Origin: JACVRW01 sp963819635
GTDB taxonomy: Bacteria > Actinomycetota > Thermoleophilia > Solirubrobacterales > Thermoleophilaceae
Direction of reading: 5' to 3'
Assembly: GCA_963819635.1 (NCBI GenBank)
Contig: CAWFWX010000005.1
Coordinates: forward strand, 62,001-126,000
Length of the DNA: 64,000 nt
Shown here: positions 1-9,344 of the stretch, in pieces
Layout: each line of letters starts with the position of its first letter
Position numbering within the stretch: position 1 is the stretch's first letter
Notes under the pieces: generated by a model
Told to the model about the DNA's origin: nothing
The model's database searches: none
The model's input: only the letters and a program-made list of their open reading frames with translations
Translations under genes and position numbers: made by a program

Positions 1-481
1 ACGCCGTCTACCACACGCTGGGCCGACCGCCTGCCGCGCGACGCCTCGCTCGGCCAGGCCCGCCACGGCGGCGACATGCGCCTCGCCGTCTTCCACTACC
101 CGATCGAGGGCTGGACCGACGCCGTCGTCCTGAACGTCCTGCAGGGCCTCGCCGCCGCCGTGACCCTCGAGGAGATGGCCCAGCGTCTCCTACGCCCCGC
201 TCGCCGACGTCGTCCGCGACATCGCCCCGCGCGAGAAGCGCCACACCGACCTCGGCATCACCGGCCTCACCGACCTCGCCGCCACCGAGGAGGCCGCGCC
301 GAGGCGAAGGCCTCGATCGCCTACTGGCAGCCCACGCGTCGCCGACAGCTTCGGCGCCATCAACTCCGCCCGGTTCGAGACGCTCAAGCGCTTCGGCCTC
401 CGCCACCGCCCGAACGAGGCGCTGCTCGCCGACTGGACCGCTTCGGTCCAGGCGACGCTGGCGCCGCTCGGCCTCGCCTGA
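1..481 (+). pseudogene. Phenylacetic acid catabolic (PaaA/PaaC-like) protein, 5'-truncated, frameshifted
   Basis: The gene enters from the left edge, so its start is missing. Read piecewise, it gives a ferritin-like segment (RHGGDMRLAVFHYPIEGW), then a helix with the diiron-type motif EKRH (ExxH) in PREKRHTDLGITGL, then a C-terminus ending PLGLA at the stop 479-481. Frame changes are needed near 184, 293 and 340, so as written it encodes no intact protein. The style matches the PF05138 phenylacetic acid catabolic family, whose members form the phenylacetyl-CoA epoxidase complex. paaZ follows 10 bases later, which supports a ring-cleavage role. Subunit assignment (A or C, or a stand-alone paralogue) is uncertain. 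The clustered indels look like sequencing error, because the codon-level sequence between them is well conserved. Confidence 0.55.
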
Positions 482-491
482 GGATCCGCCC

Positions 492-2566
492 ATGACCGTC
501 GACGTCACCACCAAGCCCCGCACGCTCGAAAGCTACGTCGCCGGCCAATGGGTCCGCGGCACCGGCAAGGGCCAGACCCTGCTCAACGCCGCCACCGGCG
601 CCCCCGTCGCCCGGATCGACTCGTCCGGCATCGACTTCGCCGCCGCCCTCGCCTACGGGCCGCGAGCAGGTCGGCCCGAAGCTCCGCAAGCTCTCCTTCC
701 ACGACCGCGCCCAGATGCTGAAGGCGCTCGGCCAGTTCCTCATGGCCAACAAGGAGGAGTTCTACGCCGAGAGCTTCGCCACCGGCGCCACGCGGCAGCC
801 GACGGCTGGATCGACATCGAGGGCGGCGCCGGCACGCTGCTCTCCTACGCCTCCAAGGCCCGCCGCGAGCTCCCGAACACCCGCGTCCTCACCGACGGCG
901 ACGTCGAGGTCCTCTCGAAGGACTCGACCTTCTCCGCCCAGCACATCCTGACCCCGCTGGAAGGCGTCGCCATCCACATCAACGCCTTCAACTTCCCGGT
1001 CTGGGGGATGCTGGAGAAGGTCGCCCCCACCTTCATCGCCGGCGTCCCCTCCATCGTGAAGCCGGCGAGCCAGACCGCCTACCTGACCGAACTCGTCGTC
1101 CGCCGCATCGTCGAGAGCGGCATCCTCCCCGAGGGCGCGATCCAGCTCATCTCCGGCTCCGTCGGCGACCTCCTCGACCACGTCACCGGCCAGGACGTCG
1201 TCACCTTCACCGGCTCCGCCTGGACCGGCCGCAAGCTGCAAGTCGCACCCGGCGATCGTCGAGAACTCCGTCCGCTTCACCATGGAGGCCGACAGCCTCA
1301 ACGCCGCGATCCTCGGCCCCGACGCCGCCCCCGGCACTCCGGAGTTCGACCTCTTCGTCAAGGAAGTCGCCCGCGAGATGACGGTGAAGGCGGGCCAGAA
1401 GTGCACCGCCATCCGCCGCGTCATCGCCCCGCGCGCCTTCACCGACGCGCTGGTCGCCGCCCTCGGCGACCGCCTCGCGAAGACCGACCCTCGGCGACCC
1501 CGCGAACGAGGCCACCCGCATGGGCCCCCTCGCCAGCCTCGACCAGCGCAAGGAGGTCCGCGAGCGCATCCGCGAGCTGCAACAGGAAGCCGAGATCGTC
1601 GCCGGCAACCCCGACGACGTGCGCATCACCTCCGGCGACGCCGACAACGGCGCCTTCCTCAACCCGGTCGTCCTCTTCGCCGACAACCCGCTCGCCAAGA
1701 CCGCCATCCACGACGTCGAGGCCTTCGGCCCGGTCTCCACCGTCATGCCCTACGACGACCTCGACGAGGCGATCGCGCTGGCCAAGCGCGGCAAGGGCTC
1801 GCTCGTCGCCTCGGTCTTCACCGACGACAAGGCGGTGGCGGAGGAGGCCGTCCTCGGCCTCGCCGCCTTCCACGGCCGCGTCCTCATCGGCAACCGCCTG
1901 AGCGCCAAGTCCTCCACCGGCCACGGCTCGCCGCTCCCGGTCCTCGTCCACGGCGGCCCCGGCCGCGCCGGCGGCGGCGAGGAGATGGGCGGCATCCGCG
2001 GCGTGAAGCACTACATGCAGCGCACCGCCGTCCAGGGCGCGCCCCGCCTCCTCTCGGCGGTCACCGGCCGCTGGATCGAGGGCGCCGACGTGCGGAAGGT
2101 CGGGGCGCATCCGTTCCGCAAGTCGCTCGCGGAGCTCCGGATCGGCGACCAGCTCGTCACCGCCACGCGGCAGGTCACGCTCGAGGACATCGAGCACTTC
2201 GCCGCCTTCACCGGCGACACCTTCTACGCCCACATGGACGAGGCCGCCGCCAAGGCGAACCCCTTCTTCGACGGCCGCGTCGCCCACGGCTACCTGATCG
2301 TCTCCTTCGCCGCCGGCCTCTTCGTCGACCCCGCCCCGGGCCCCGTGCTCGCCAACTACGGCGTCGACAACTTGCGCTTCCTGACCCCGGTCTACCCCGG
2401 CGACACCCTCGGCGTCCGCCTCACCGCCAAGGAGATCAACCCCCGCTCCGGCGCCGAGCACGGCGAGGTCCGCTGGGACTGCCAGGTCACCAACCAGGAC
2501 GGCGCGCTGGTCGCCCAGTACGACGTCCTCACCATGGTCGCGAAGACCTGGCCCCCCGCAGCTTAG
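492..2566 (+). CDS. paaZ: PaaZ bifunctional ring-opening aldehyde dehydrogenase / enoyl-CoA hydratase (frameshifted)
   Basis: PaaZ hydrolyses oxepin-CoA with its C-terminal MaoC-type hydratase domain and oxidises the resulting semialdehyde with its N-terminal aldehyde dehydrogenase domain. Stitching the frames gives about 690 residues, the normal family length. Visible landmarks are the dehydrogenase segment INAFNFPVWGMLEKVAP, the catalytic-cysteine motif AGQKCTAIRR (about 1393-1422), and the hydratase segment GDTFYAHMD...FFDGRVAHGY (about 2212-2295). Frame must change near 657 (a G run in ACGGGCC), 795, 1243 and 1490; the last 1.07 kb is uninterrupted. The start ATG at 492 follows the upstream stop closely, suggesting co-transcription. 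I read the frameshifts as sequence errors rather than decay, since all catalytic motifs survive. Confidence 0.85.
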
Positions 2567-2572
2567 CCGCCC

Positions 2573-2823
2573 TTGTTTGCCCTCATCGCCGCGCCGGCCC
2601 TCGCCGACCCGGCGGGGGACGCGGCGGCGATCCGGCAGCGGCTCGATGACTGGCGGGCGGCCTTCAAACGCCCGCGACGCCGAATGCGCCTGCGCCTTTT
2701 CGCGCCGGACCTCGTCTACGCGCTCCCGGACCTGCCCGCGGCACCCGGCCGATCATGTGCGGCAACCTCGCCAAGGTCCTTGCCGCTTCCGCCTCGCCTT
2801 CGCCGCCAGCCCGACGGCCGCTG
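2573..2823 (+). pseudogene. Possible SnoaL/DUF4440-like remnant
   Basis: Just after paaZ the sequence encodes a short secretion-like N-terminus (FALIAAPALADP) followed by DAAAIRQRLDDWRAAF, the usual opening of SnoaL/DUF4440 NTF2-like small proteins. A frame change near 2670 is needed to continue into NARDAECA and a later APDLVYALPDLP segment, after which coding sense is lost. No clear start codon or full-length frame exists. It may be a decayed or error-ridden small gene. The 140 bases between it and the thioesterase start at 2966 show nothing else recognisable. Confidence 0.3.
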
Positions 2824-2965
2824 ATCGATCACCCGGTTCGTCGCCTTCGCCCCCTCGCCGGCGGGCGAGCAACGCTAGCACTCGTCAAACGCTGGTAAGC
2901 ACCACAAAATCAGCATCTTGCCAAAAGTGACTGTGCCCACCTACAGTACCCACAAGAGGACCGAA

Positions 2966-3445
2966 ATGGACTCGCGCCGCCTCGAGATGACCGTGCTGAT
3001 GACGCCCGACATGGCCAACTTCTCCGGCAAGGTCCACGGTGGCGCGCTGCTCAACCTGCTCGACCGCGTCGCCTTCTCCTGCGCCTCGCGCTACTCCGGG
3101 CGCTATGCGGTGACCCTCTCCGTCGACCAGGTCACCTTCAAGGAGCCGATCAACGTCGGCGAGCTCGTCACCTTCCGCGCCGCCGTCAATCACGCGGGCC
3201 GCACCTCGATGGAGATCGGCATCCGCGTCGAGGCCGAGAACATCCGCACCGCCACCGTCCGCCACACCAATTCCTGCTACTTCACCATGGTCGCCGTCGA
3301 CGACGACGGCCGCCCCACCGAGGTGCCCGCCCTCGCCATCGACACGCCCGCCGAGGCGCGCCGCCACCGCGCCGCCGACCTCCGTCGCAAGCTCCGCCGC
3401 GAGATCGCCGCCGAGCTCGACCGCGCCGCGGAGGGCGTGCAATGA
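2966..3445 (+). CDS. Acyl-CoA thioesterase, YciA/ACOT-like hotdog fold
   Basis: The 159-residue product begins MDSRRLEMTVLMTPDMANFSGKVHGG. The segment D-M-A-N-F-S-G-K-V-H-G-G-A-L-L-N-L-L-D is the signature of hexameric cytosolic acyl-CoA thioesterases of the 4HBT/hotdog group, which hydrolyse acyl-CoA to free acid and CoA. ATG 2966 was chosen because AGAGGA lies about seven bases upstream and homologues begin at this point; upstream alternatives add low-complexity residues. Its stop overlaps the paaY start by 4 bases (ATGA), so the two are translationally coupled. In a paa cluster it probably releases CoA from dead-end intermediates. Substrate range cannot be read from sequence. Confidence 0.85.
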   Translation: MDSRRLEMTVLMTPDMANFSGKVHGGALLNLLDRVAFSCASRYSGRYAVTLSVDQVTFKEPINVGELVTFRAAVNHAGRTSMEIGIRVEAENIRTATVRHTNSCYFTMVAVDDDGRPTEVPALAIDTPAEARRHRAADLRRKLRREIAAELDRAAEGVQ

Positions 3446-4053
3446 GCATCTGGTCCTGGGACGGCATCGTCCCCGTCATCGACCCCGCCGCCTTCGTCCA
3501 CCCCGACGCAACGATCATCGGCGACGTCATCGTCGCCGCCGGCGTCTACATCGGCCCACAGTGCGTGCTCCGCGGCGACTTCGGCCGCATCGAGATTGGG
3601 CAGGGGGCCAACGTCCAGGAAACCTGCGTCGTCCACACCTTCCCCAACCTCGGCGTGGTAGTCGAGCCCTCCGGCCACATCGGCCACGGCGCTGTCCTGC
3701 ACGGCTGCCGCATCCGGAGGAATGCCATGGTCGGCATGAATGCCGTAGTCATGGACGAAGCCGAGATCGGCGAGAACTCCATCGTCGCCGCCCTGGCCTT
3801 CGTGAAGGCGGGTGTTGTGATCCCGCCGCGCAGCCTCGCCGTCGGCTCCCCGGCCAGGGTGATCCGCGAACTCTCCGACCAGGAGATCGACTGGAAGACC
3901 CGCGGCACTGGCGTCTACCAGCGCCTCGCTGCCGAGGCCCGAGGCAAGCTCGCCCCCGCCGCGCCGCTCGCCGCCCCCGAGCCGGACCGCCGGCGGGCGC
4001 GCGCCCCGGACTACGACCCGCTCGTCGTGGAGCGGCTGAAGCTCGGCGACTGA
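3442..4053 (+). CDS. paaY: PaaY-like hexapeptide-repeat protein (gamma-carbonic anhydrase fold)
   Basis: The 203-residue product shows the left-handed beta-helix hexapeptide repeats of the gamma-carbonic anhydrase/PaaY family: IGDVIV, VYIGPQCVLRGDFGRIEIGQGANVQETCVVH, GHIGHGAVLHGC. The three expected zinc-binding histidines are visible (VVHTFP, GHIGHG). PaaY is a thioesterase that clears toxic ring-1,2-epoxide or oxepin-derived CoA thioesters during phenylacetate breakdown. The last 45 residues are Pro/Ala/Arg-rich and probably disordered. It overlaps the upstream thioesterase by 4 bases. Generic gamma-carbonic anhydrase is the alternative, but the neighbourhood favours PaaY. Confidence 0.85.
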   Translation: MSIWSWDGIVPVIDPAAFVHPDATIIGDVIVAAGVYIGPQCVLRGDFGRIEIGQGANVQETCVVHTFPNLGVVVEPSGHIGHGAVLHGCRIRRNAMVGMNAVVMDEAEIGENSIVAALAFVKAGVVIPPRSLAVGSPARVIRELSDQEIDWKTRGTGVYQRLAAEARGKLAPAAPLAAPEPDRRRARAPDYDPLVVERLKLGD

Positions 4054-4277
4054 TACGAAATCCGCTTGATTGCTTCGGGTTTTCTAATGCGCCCAGGGCG
4101 CATCTTGCCAGCGTCGCGCCCGATCCGTTTCCGGCGACTGCCCCCAAGCGGAGAGACAGGTTGCTTTGCGGGCTTCGGTTGTCCGTCGTTATGCGCACGC
4201 GTGTGTATACAACGTATACACGCATGAATCCCCCTGCTATTTTCCGGTGCGCGCGTGCGCACCCCTGCGCGCACAGT
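4054..4277. other. Intergenic spacer between convergent paaY and tetR, with a 19-bp inverted repeat
   Basis: No gene is visible between the two convergent stop codons. It holds a short perfect inverted repeat, GTGTATAC-AAC-GTATACAC at 4203-4221, in locally AT-richer sequence. Between convergent genes this is more likely structural or a shared termination feature than an operator, because no promoter is needed here. Confidence 0.5.
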
Positions 4278-4877
4278 TCAGCGCACCGCCTTGATCCCCT
4301 TCAGGATCAGTGTCGTCCCCACCTCGGCATAATCCTCACGCGTGATCAGCCCATCGTCGTGGAACCACAGGTAGACCCAGTTCATCATCCCGAAAAGCGA
4401 CATGGTCACCGGCATCAATAGCGGCCGCTCCGGCTTGTCGAGGTCAGGATTGATCCGCTGCAACACAGCCGAGAACTGCCGCACGATCCGCCTCTCCACC
4501 GCCCGGATCTCGCCCCGCTGCTCCTCCGAGAGCGCTGAGGCGCCGACGAGCTGCACCTTATGGGCATCGTCGGCGCCGCGGTACTTCTCGAGAACCACGC
4601 CCACCAGGGTCCGTAGTTGCTGCTCCGCCGGCAGCGCCGCATCGGCGGCGGCGGCGATCGCGGCTTCGAGTTCCAAGAGATGGCTGTGGATGATCGCGAA
4701 GATCAGCACGTCCTTGCTAGGATAATAGTGATAAAGCAGAGCCTTAGAAACGCCCGAGTGGCTGGCGATCTGCGCCATCGAGGCCTTCTCCATGCCCTGC
4801 TCGGCAAACACCGCCGCGGCGCTCATCAGGAGGCGGTGCTGCTTCTGCTCGAAATCGCTCGCCCGCGTGCGCGCCAT
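4278..4877 (-). CDS. TetR/AcrR-family regulator (PaaR-like)
   Basis: A 199-residue protein with a typical TetR N-terminal helix-turn-helix (AAVFAEQGMEKASMAQIASHSGVSKALLYHYYPSKDVLIFAIIHSH, residues about 21-66) and an all-helical ligand-binding C-terminal half. The HTH resembles regulators that sense acyl-CoA and control aromatic or fatty acid catabolism. It is next to paaK on the same strand, about 100 bases upstream of which its own stop lies, and a TetR-like half-palindrome is found in the paaG-paaN promoter region (7609-7620). I infer that it represses the paa genes and is released by phenylacetyl-CoA. The ligand is not demonstrable from sequence. Confidence 0.8.
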   Translation of the reverse strand: MARTRASDFEQKQHRLLMSAAAVFAEQGMEKASMAQIASHSGVSKALLYHYYPSKDVLIFAIIHSHLLELEAAIAAAADAALPAEQQLRTLVGVVLEKYRGADDAHKVQLVGASALSEEQRGEIRAVERRIVRQFSAVLQRINPDLDKPERPLLMPVTMSLFGMMNWVYLWFHDDGLITREDYAEVGTTLILKGIKAVR

Positions 4878-4973
4878 GCTCGTTTCTCTCCGTTCCTGCC
4901 GGCCCCTGAACGCCGGAAGGGAGGTCCGTTTCCGGTCCTCCCCAAGGCCTCTTAGCGGCAGATCCTTTTCAAG

Positions 4974-6284
4974 TCATTGCTTCGGCCGGTTGTCCACCAC
5001 CCGCTTCGCCTTGCCCTCGGACCGCTGCATGCCATCCGGGTCATGTACCTCGATCTTCGTCGACACCCCCACCACGCTTTTGATGTGATGCGCCAGCTCC
5101 TTCGCCGAAGCCGCCCGCGCCGCGGCGTCGGCGGCAGAGGCGACCGCCTCGACATGCACGACCATGTCGTCCATCCGCCCCTTGCGGATGAGCTCGATCT
5201 GGAAGTGCGGCGCCAGCCCGGCGCACTTCAGGATCTGCTCCTCGATCTGTGTCGGGAACACATTGACCCCGCGCAGGATAATCATGTCGTCCGACCGCCC
5301 CGTCACCTTCTCCATCCGCCGCATCGACCGCGCGGTGCCCGGCAAGAGCCGGGTCAGGTCGCGGGTGCGGTAGCGGATCATCGGCAGCCCCTCCTTGGTG
5401 AGGGTGGTGAACACCAACTCGCCCATCTCGCCGTCGGGCAGCGCCGCGCCGGTCTCCGGGTTGATGATCTCCGGGTAGAAATGGTCCTCCCAGATGTGCA
5501 GACCGTCCTTGGTCTCGACGCACTCGTTGGCGACACCCGGTCCCATGATCTCGGAGAGGCCGTAGATGTCGACCGCGTCCAAGTCGAACGCCGTCTCGAT
5601 CTCCTCGCGCATGGCATTCGTCCACGGCTCCGCCCCGAAGATCCCTATCTTCAGTGAGCTTTCCCGCGGGTCCATGCCCTGTCGGCGGAATTCGTCCTGG
5701 ATCGACAGCATGTAGGACGGCGTTACCATGATGATGCGCGGCTTGAAGTCATGGATCAGCGTCACCTGCCGCTCGGTCATGCCGCCCGAAATCGGCACCA
5801 CGGTGCACCCCAGCCTCTCCGCCCCGTAGTGCGCCCCGAGCCCGCCAGTGAAGAGCCCGTAGCCATAGGCGATGTGCGCGATATCCCCCGGCCGTCCGCC
5901 CGAGGCATAGATCGACCGCGCGATCAGATCCGCCCAGGTGTCGATGTCCTTCTTTGTATAGCCCACCACCGTCGGCTTGCCCGTCGTCCCCGACGACCCG
6001 TGGATTCGGCTGAGCTGCTCGCGCGGCACGGCGAACATCCCGAACGGATAGGTGTCGCGCAGGTCCTGCTTCACCGTGAACGGAAACTTCGCCAGATCCG
6101 CCAGCGTCTTCAGGTCGTCCGGACGCACGCCGTGGTCGTCGAACCGCTTCCGGTAGAAGGCCGAGTTCTCGTAGGCGTGCCGCACCGACCACTTCATCCG
6201 CTCGAGCTGCAGCCCGGCGATCTCGTCGCGCGAGGCGTTCTCGATGGCGTGGAGCCCCTCGGGCCGGGTAAGCACGGTCGTCAT
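4974..6284 (-). CDS. paaK: Phenylacetate-CoA ligase
   Basis: The 436-residue AMP-forming ligase activates phenylacetate to phenylacetyl-CoA, the first step of the pathway. The PaaK hallmarks are visible: the P-loop-like adenylation motif SSGTTGKPTVVGYT, then IFGAEPWTNAMR, DIYGLSEIMGPGVANEC, and the C-terminal GRSDDMIILRGVNVFPTQIEEQIL hinge. The start is ATG 6282-6284 (MTTVLTRPEG); GGAGG lies seven bases upstream on the coding strand. An in-frame upstream extension overlapping paaI has no family similarity and was rejected. It follows paaI by 32 bases, in an apparent operon paaG-paaI-paaK reading leftward. No defects seen. Confidence 0.95.
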   Translation of the reverse strand: MTTVLTRPEGLHAIENASRDEIAGLQLERMKWSVRHAYENSAFYRKRFDDHGVRPDDLKTLADLAKFPFTVKQDLRDTYPFGMFAVPREQLSRIHGSSGTTGKPTVVGYTKKDIDTWADLIARSIYASGGRPGDIAHIAYGYGLFTGGLGAHYGAERLGCTVVPISGGMTERQVTLIHDFKPRIIMVTPSYMLSIQDEFRRQGMDPRESSLKIGIFGAEPWTNAMREEIETAFDLDAVDIYGLSEIMGPGVANECVETKDGLHIWEDHFYPEIINPETGAALPDGEMGELVFTTLTKEGLPMIRYRTRDLTRLLPGTARSMRRMEKVTGRSDDMIILRGVNVFPTQIEEQILKCAGLAPHFQIELIRKGRMDDMVVHVEAVASAADAAARAASAKELAHHIKSVVGVSTKIEVHDPDGMQRSEGKAKRVVDNRPKQ

Positions 6285-6316
6285 TTCCTTCCTCCAATTC
6301 TTGTTTCCGGCGCCGG

Positions 6317-6760
6317 TCACTCCGGCAGGTGGGTTCCCTTGACGGTGCGCGAGTGGCCGCGGAACTCCGCCACCGGCTCGCCCCGGTCGTTCGTCACATG
6401 GACATCGTAGATCCCGTTCCGCCCGGCGCGATAGACTTCGCGCGCCGTGGCGGTCAGCCGGTCGCCCAGGCGGCCCGGGGCCATGAAGGTGATCGAGACC
6501 TGGTAGGCGACGGCGCGCTGGTTGTAGGTGTTGCACGCGAAGGCGAAGGCGCTGTCTGCTACGGAGAAGATGAAGCCGCCATGGGCGCTGCCGTGGCCGT
6601 TCATCATATGGTCGGCCACGTCCATCGAAAGCGTTGCCTCGCCCGGCGCCACGTGGTCGAGCCGCATCCCCAGCCGCTGCGACGCCCAGTCCGTCGACCA
6701 CATCGCGTCGGCGCAAGCCTCGGCCAGATCCTGCGGGGAAAGCTCGGTAGCGGTGCTCAT
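6317..6760 (-). CDS. paaI: Hydroxyphenylacetyl-CoA thioesterase PaaI
   Basis: The 147-residue hotdog-fold thioesterase carries the PaaI signature HMMNGHGSAHGGFIFSVADSAFAFACN, containing the HGG turn and the catalytic Asp. It hydrolyses ring-hydroxylated phenylacetyl-CoA to rescue CoA from dead-end products. Start ATG 6758-6760 overlaps the last codon of paaG by 4 bases, giving translational coupling. Length and motifs are normal for the family. Confidence 0.93.
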   Translation of the reverse strand: MSTATELSPQDLAEACADAMWSTDWASQRLGMRLDHVAPGEATLSMDVADHMMNGHGSAHGGFIFSVADSAFAFACNTYNQRAVAYQVSITFMAPGRLGDRLTATAREVYRAGRNGIYDVHVTNDRGEPVAEFRGHSRTVKGTHLPE

Positions 6761-7554
6761 TTCCCAGAGAACTCGGGCTTGCGCTTCTCCAGGAAGGCGG
6801 TGACGCCCTCGGCGTAGTCCGCCGTCCACCCTGCCTCCCGCTGCAGGTCGCGCTCCAGGTCGAGCTGCACGTCGAGGCTGTTCCCCGCCGCCGCTTGGAT
6901 TGCCCGTTTGGTCAACCCGAGGCCCCGTGTCGGCCCGGCGGCGAGACGTGTGGCGATCGCCCTGGCCTCGTCGGGGAGCGCGGCGTCATCCACCGCCTTC
7001 CAGATCAGCCCCCAGCTCGCCGCGGTCTCGGCGTCGAGCGGCTCGGCGAGGAGCGCCAGCGCCTTCGCGCGCGGCTCGCCGAGGATGCGGGCCAGCGACC
7101 AGCTGCCGCCAGCGTCCGGAACCAGGCCGATCTTGGAGAACGCCTGGATAAACGTCGCCGACCGCGCGGCCAGCACGATGTCGCAGGCGAAGGCGATGTT
7201 CGCCCCGGCCCCGGCGGCCACGCCGTTCACCGCGCACACCACCGGCTTCTCGATTGCGCGGATCAGACGCAGCGTCGGGTTGTAGAACTCCTCCAGCGTC
7301 GCGCCCAGGTCCGGCGCCCTGCCGCCCTTGCGCGGATCCCGGTCGCCGAGATCCTGGCCGGCGGAGAAGCCTCGACCCGCACCAGTCAGCAACACAGCTC
7401 GAATGGCGCCGTCGTCACGAGCCTGTTCCAAGGCCGCACGGAGAGCAAGGTGCATCTCCGAATTGAACGAATTGAGCTTGTCTGGACGGTTCAATGTTAA
7501 GGTTAGTACCCCAGCCTCGAGCGTAGCCAGAACGGTGTCGGATTGCGGCATCAT
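6757..7554 (-). CDS. paaG: 2-(1,2-epoxy-1,2-dihydrophenyl)acetyl-CoA isomerase PaaG
   Basis: The 265-residue crotonase-family enzyme isomerises the ring-epoxide to oxepin-CoA. The oxyanion-hole motifs are present (GRGFSAGQDLGDRDPRKGG and NGVAAGAGANIAFACDIVLAA), with KIGLVPDAGGSW typical of PaaG and PaaB-type crotonases. ATG 7552-7554 was chosen because GGGGAGAAA precedes it; a longer upstream reading has no family similarity. It is the first gene of the leftward paaG-paaI-paaK operon, diverging from paaN with about 100 bases between. Confidence 0.93.
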   Translation of the reverse strand: MMPQSDTVLATLEAGVLTLTLNRPDKLNSFNSEMHLALRAALEQARDDGAIRAVLLTGAGRGFSAGQDLGDRDPRKGGRAPDLGATLEEFYNPTLRLIRAIEKPVVCAVNGVAAGAGANIAFACDIVLAARSATFIQAFSKIGLVPDAGGSWSLARILGEPRAKALALLAEPLDAETAASWGLIWKAVDDAALPDEARAIATRLAAGPTRGLGLTKRAIQAAAGNSLDVQLDLERDLQREAGWTADYAEGVTAFLEKRKPEFSGK

Positions 7555-7598
7555 TTTCTCCCCACGTCCTGATGACTGGCGCCCGTTGAAAAAAGTGT

Positions 7599-7626
7599 TG
7601 CATAAACCGACTGACCAGTCAATAAT
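7599..7626 (+). promoter_or_regulatory. Putative paaN promoter with embedded TetR-like half-palindrome
   Basis: In the divergent paaG/paaN spacer a -35-like TTGCAT (7599-7604) and a -10-like AATAAT (7621-7626) are 16 bases apart. Between them lies GACTGACCAGTC (7609-7620), an imperfect dyad with GACT/AGTC arms. A TetR protein bound here would block the polymerase, and it could also serve the leftward paaG operon. The motif is similar in style to operators of TetR-type acyl-CoA-responsive regulators, but the call is inference. Confidence 0.4.
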
Positions 7627-7652
7627 AAAACCAACACGGGAGGGAAACCAGT

Positions 7653-9305
7653 ATGGAGGCGCTCTTCGATCGCCATCGCGGCCTGCTAGAGAATGCGCTC
7701 GCGGCGCTGAAGCTGCGGGGATTCTGGACGCCTTTTCCGGAAGTTCCGAGCGGCAAGTTCTATGGCGAGACCGCCCGCGAGGACGGGCTAAAGGCCTACA
7801 AATCGAAGCTCGGCACCGCCTTCGACCTTCCCGGCCACCCCGAATCACGCCGCGTCGGGGGCGAGCTCTCGCCCTGGGGGCCGAAGCTCGGGATTACCTA
7901 TCCCGCTGCGGACGCCGACATGCTCGTCGCCGCCTCCGAATCGGCCGGCGCCAAGTGGGCCTCCACCTCGCCCGAAACCCGCGTCGGCCTTCTCCTCGAA
8001 GCCCTGGCGCGCCTCAACGCCATTAGCTTCGAGATTGGCAACGCGGTGATGCACACCACCGGCCAGGCCTTCGCCATGGCCTTCCAGGCCGGTGGCCCGC
8101 ACGCCCAGGACCGCGGGCTGGAGGCCGTCGCCACCGCCTGGGTCGAGATGACGCGCGCCCCCGCCAGCGCCATCTGGGAGAAGCCGCAGGGCAAGGCCGC
8201 CCCCCTCGTCATCGAGAAGCACTGGCGCATTGTCCCCCGCGGTGTCGCGCTCGTCATCGGCTGCCAGACCTTCCCGACTTGGAACAGCTATCCCGGCCTC
8301 TTCGCCAGCCTCGCGACAGGCAACACCGTCATCGTGAAGCCGCACCCGGGCGCCACCCTGCCGCTGGCGCTGACCGTCGCGGTGCTGCGCGACCTCCTTG
8401 CCGAGGAGGGGCTGCCGCGCGACGTCGTGCTCCTCGCGGCCGATGTGCCGGAAGCGCCGATCACCAAGGACCTCGTCCGCCACCCAAAAGTTGCGATCGT
8501 CGACTACACCGGCTCGAACGCCTTCGGCGCCTGGATCCGCGAGAACGTGGGCGAGGCGCAGGTCTACACCGAGGAGGCGGGCGTCAATTCCATCGTCATC
8601 GCGGCCAGTTCCGGCTTCGCCGCCATGTGCGCGAACGTCGCCTTCTCGCTCGCGCTTTACTCGGGCCAGATGTGCACCGCGCCACAGGACATCTTCATCC
8701 CCCGTGGCGGTATCGACACCGACGAGGGACACAAGTCCTACGTCGACGTCGCCGCCAGCCTCGCCGCCGCGGTCGACACGCTTCTCGGCGACCCGGCCCG
8801 CGCCCCGGGCGTCGCCGGCGCCATCGCTAACCCCGCTACCCTCGACCGCATCGCTGCGGCGCGGAGGCTCGGCCGCATTGTCCGCGACAGCGCCCCTCTC
8901 GCCGAAGGCCGAAGCGCCACCCCGCTGATCGTCGCCGTCGACGCTGCGGACGAGGCCGCCTACGGCGAGGAGCGCTTCGGCCCGATTGCCTTCGTCGTCG
9001 CGGTGGACGATGCCGAGGACGGCGTCGCCCGCGCCGCGGTGCTGGCCAGGCGCAAGGGCGCGATCACCGCAGCGCTCTACGACACCGACGAGGCGCGGAT
9101 CCTCCGCGCCGCCGACGCCTTCGCCCGGGCGGGGGTGAACCTGTCGGTCAACCTGACCGGCAACATCTTCGTCAACCAGAGCGCCGCCTTCAGCGACTTC
9201 CACGTCACCGGCATAAACCCCGCCGGTAACGCCAGCCTGACCGATGGAGCCTTCATCGCCGGACGCTTCGCGCGGGCGATGTGGCGCCGTCCGGTCGCCG
9301 CCTGA
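7653..9305 (+). CDS. paaN: PaaN aldehyde dehydrogenase-family phenylacetate degradation protein
   Basis: The 550-residue protein is a stand-alone aldehyde dehydrogenase of the PaaN type (the family without a fused hydratase). Rossmann-type segments are visible (RGVALVIGCQTFPTWNSYPGLFASLATGNTVIVKPHPGA), as are the catalytic glutamate region YTEEAGVNS and the catalytic cysteine SGQMCTAPQD. GGGAGGG about 10 bases upstream supports ATG 7653. It probably oxidises the semialdehyde made when oxepin-CoA is opened. Its occurrence beside a fused PaaZ is unusual redundancy. No frame defects. Confidence 0.9.
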   Translation: MEALFDRHRGLLENALAALKLRGFWTPFPEVPSGKFYGETAREDGLKAYKSKLGTAFDLPGHPESRRVGGELSPWGPKLGITYPAADADMLVAASESAGAKWASTSPETRVGLLLEALARLNAISFEIGNAVMHTTGQAFAMAFQAGGPHAQDRGLEAVATAWVEMTRAPASAIWEKPQGKAAPLVIEKHWRIVPRGVALVIGCQTFPTWNSYPGLFASLATGNTVIVKPHPGATLPLALTVAVLRDLLAEEGLPRDVVLLAADVPEAPITKDLVRHPKVAIVDYTGSNAFGAWIRENVGEAQVYTEEAGVNSIVIAASSGFAAMCANVAFSLALYSGQMCTAPQDIFIPRGGIDTDEGHKSYVDVAASLAAAVDTLLGDPARAPGVAGAIANPATLDRIAAARRLGRIVRDSAPLAEGRSATPLIVAVDAADEAAYGEERFGPIAFVVAVDDAEDGVARAAVLARRKGAITAALYDTDEARILRAADAFARAGVNLSVNLTGNIFVNQSAAFSDFHVTGINPAGNASLTDGAFIAGRFARAMWRRPVAA

Positions 9306-9344
9306 CCACACAACTGCCTGAAAACGCCCAAAGGGAAGAAACCC

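Noticed and set aside
4203..4221. GTGTATAC-AAC-GTATACAC as an operator for the TetR protein
   Set aside because: It lies between two convergent stop codons, where no promoter is expected; the dyad at 7609-7620 is a better candidate.
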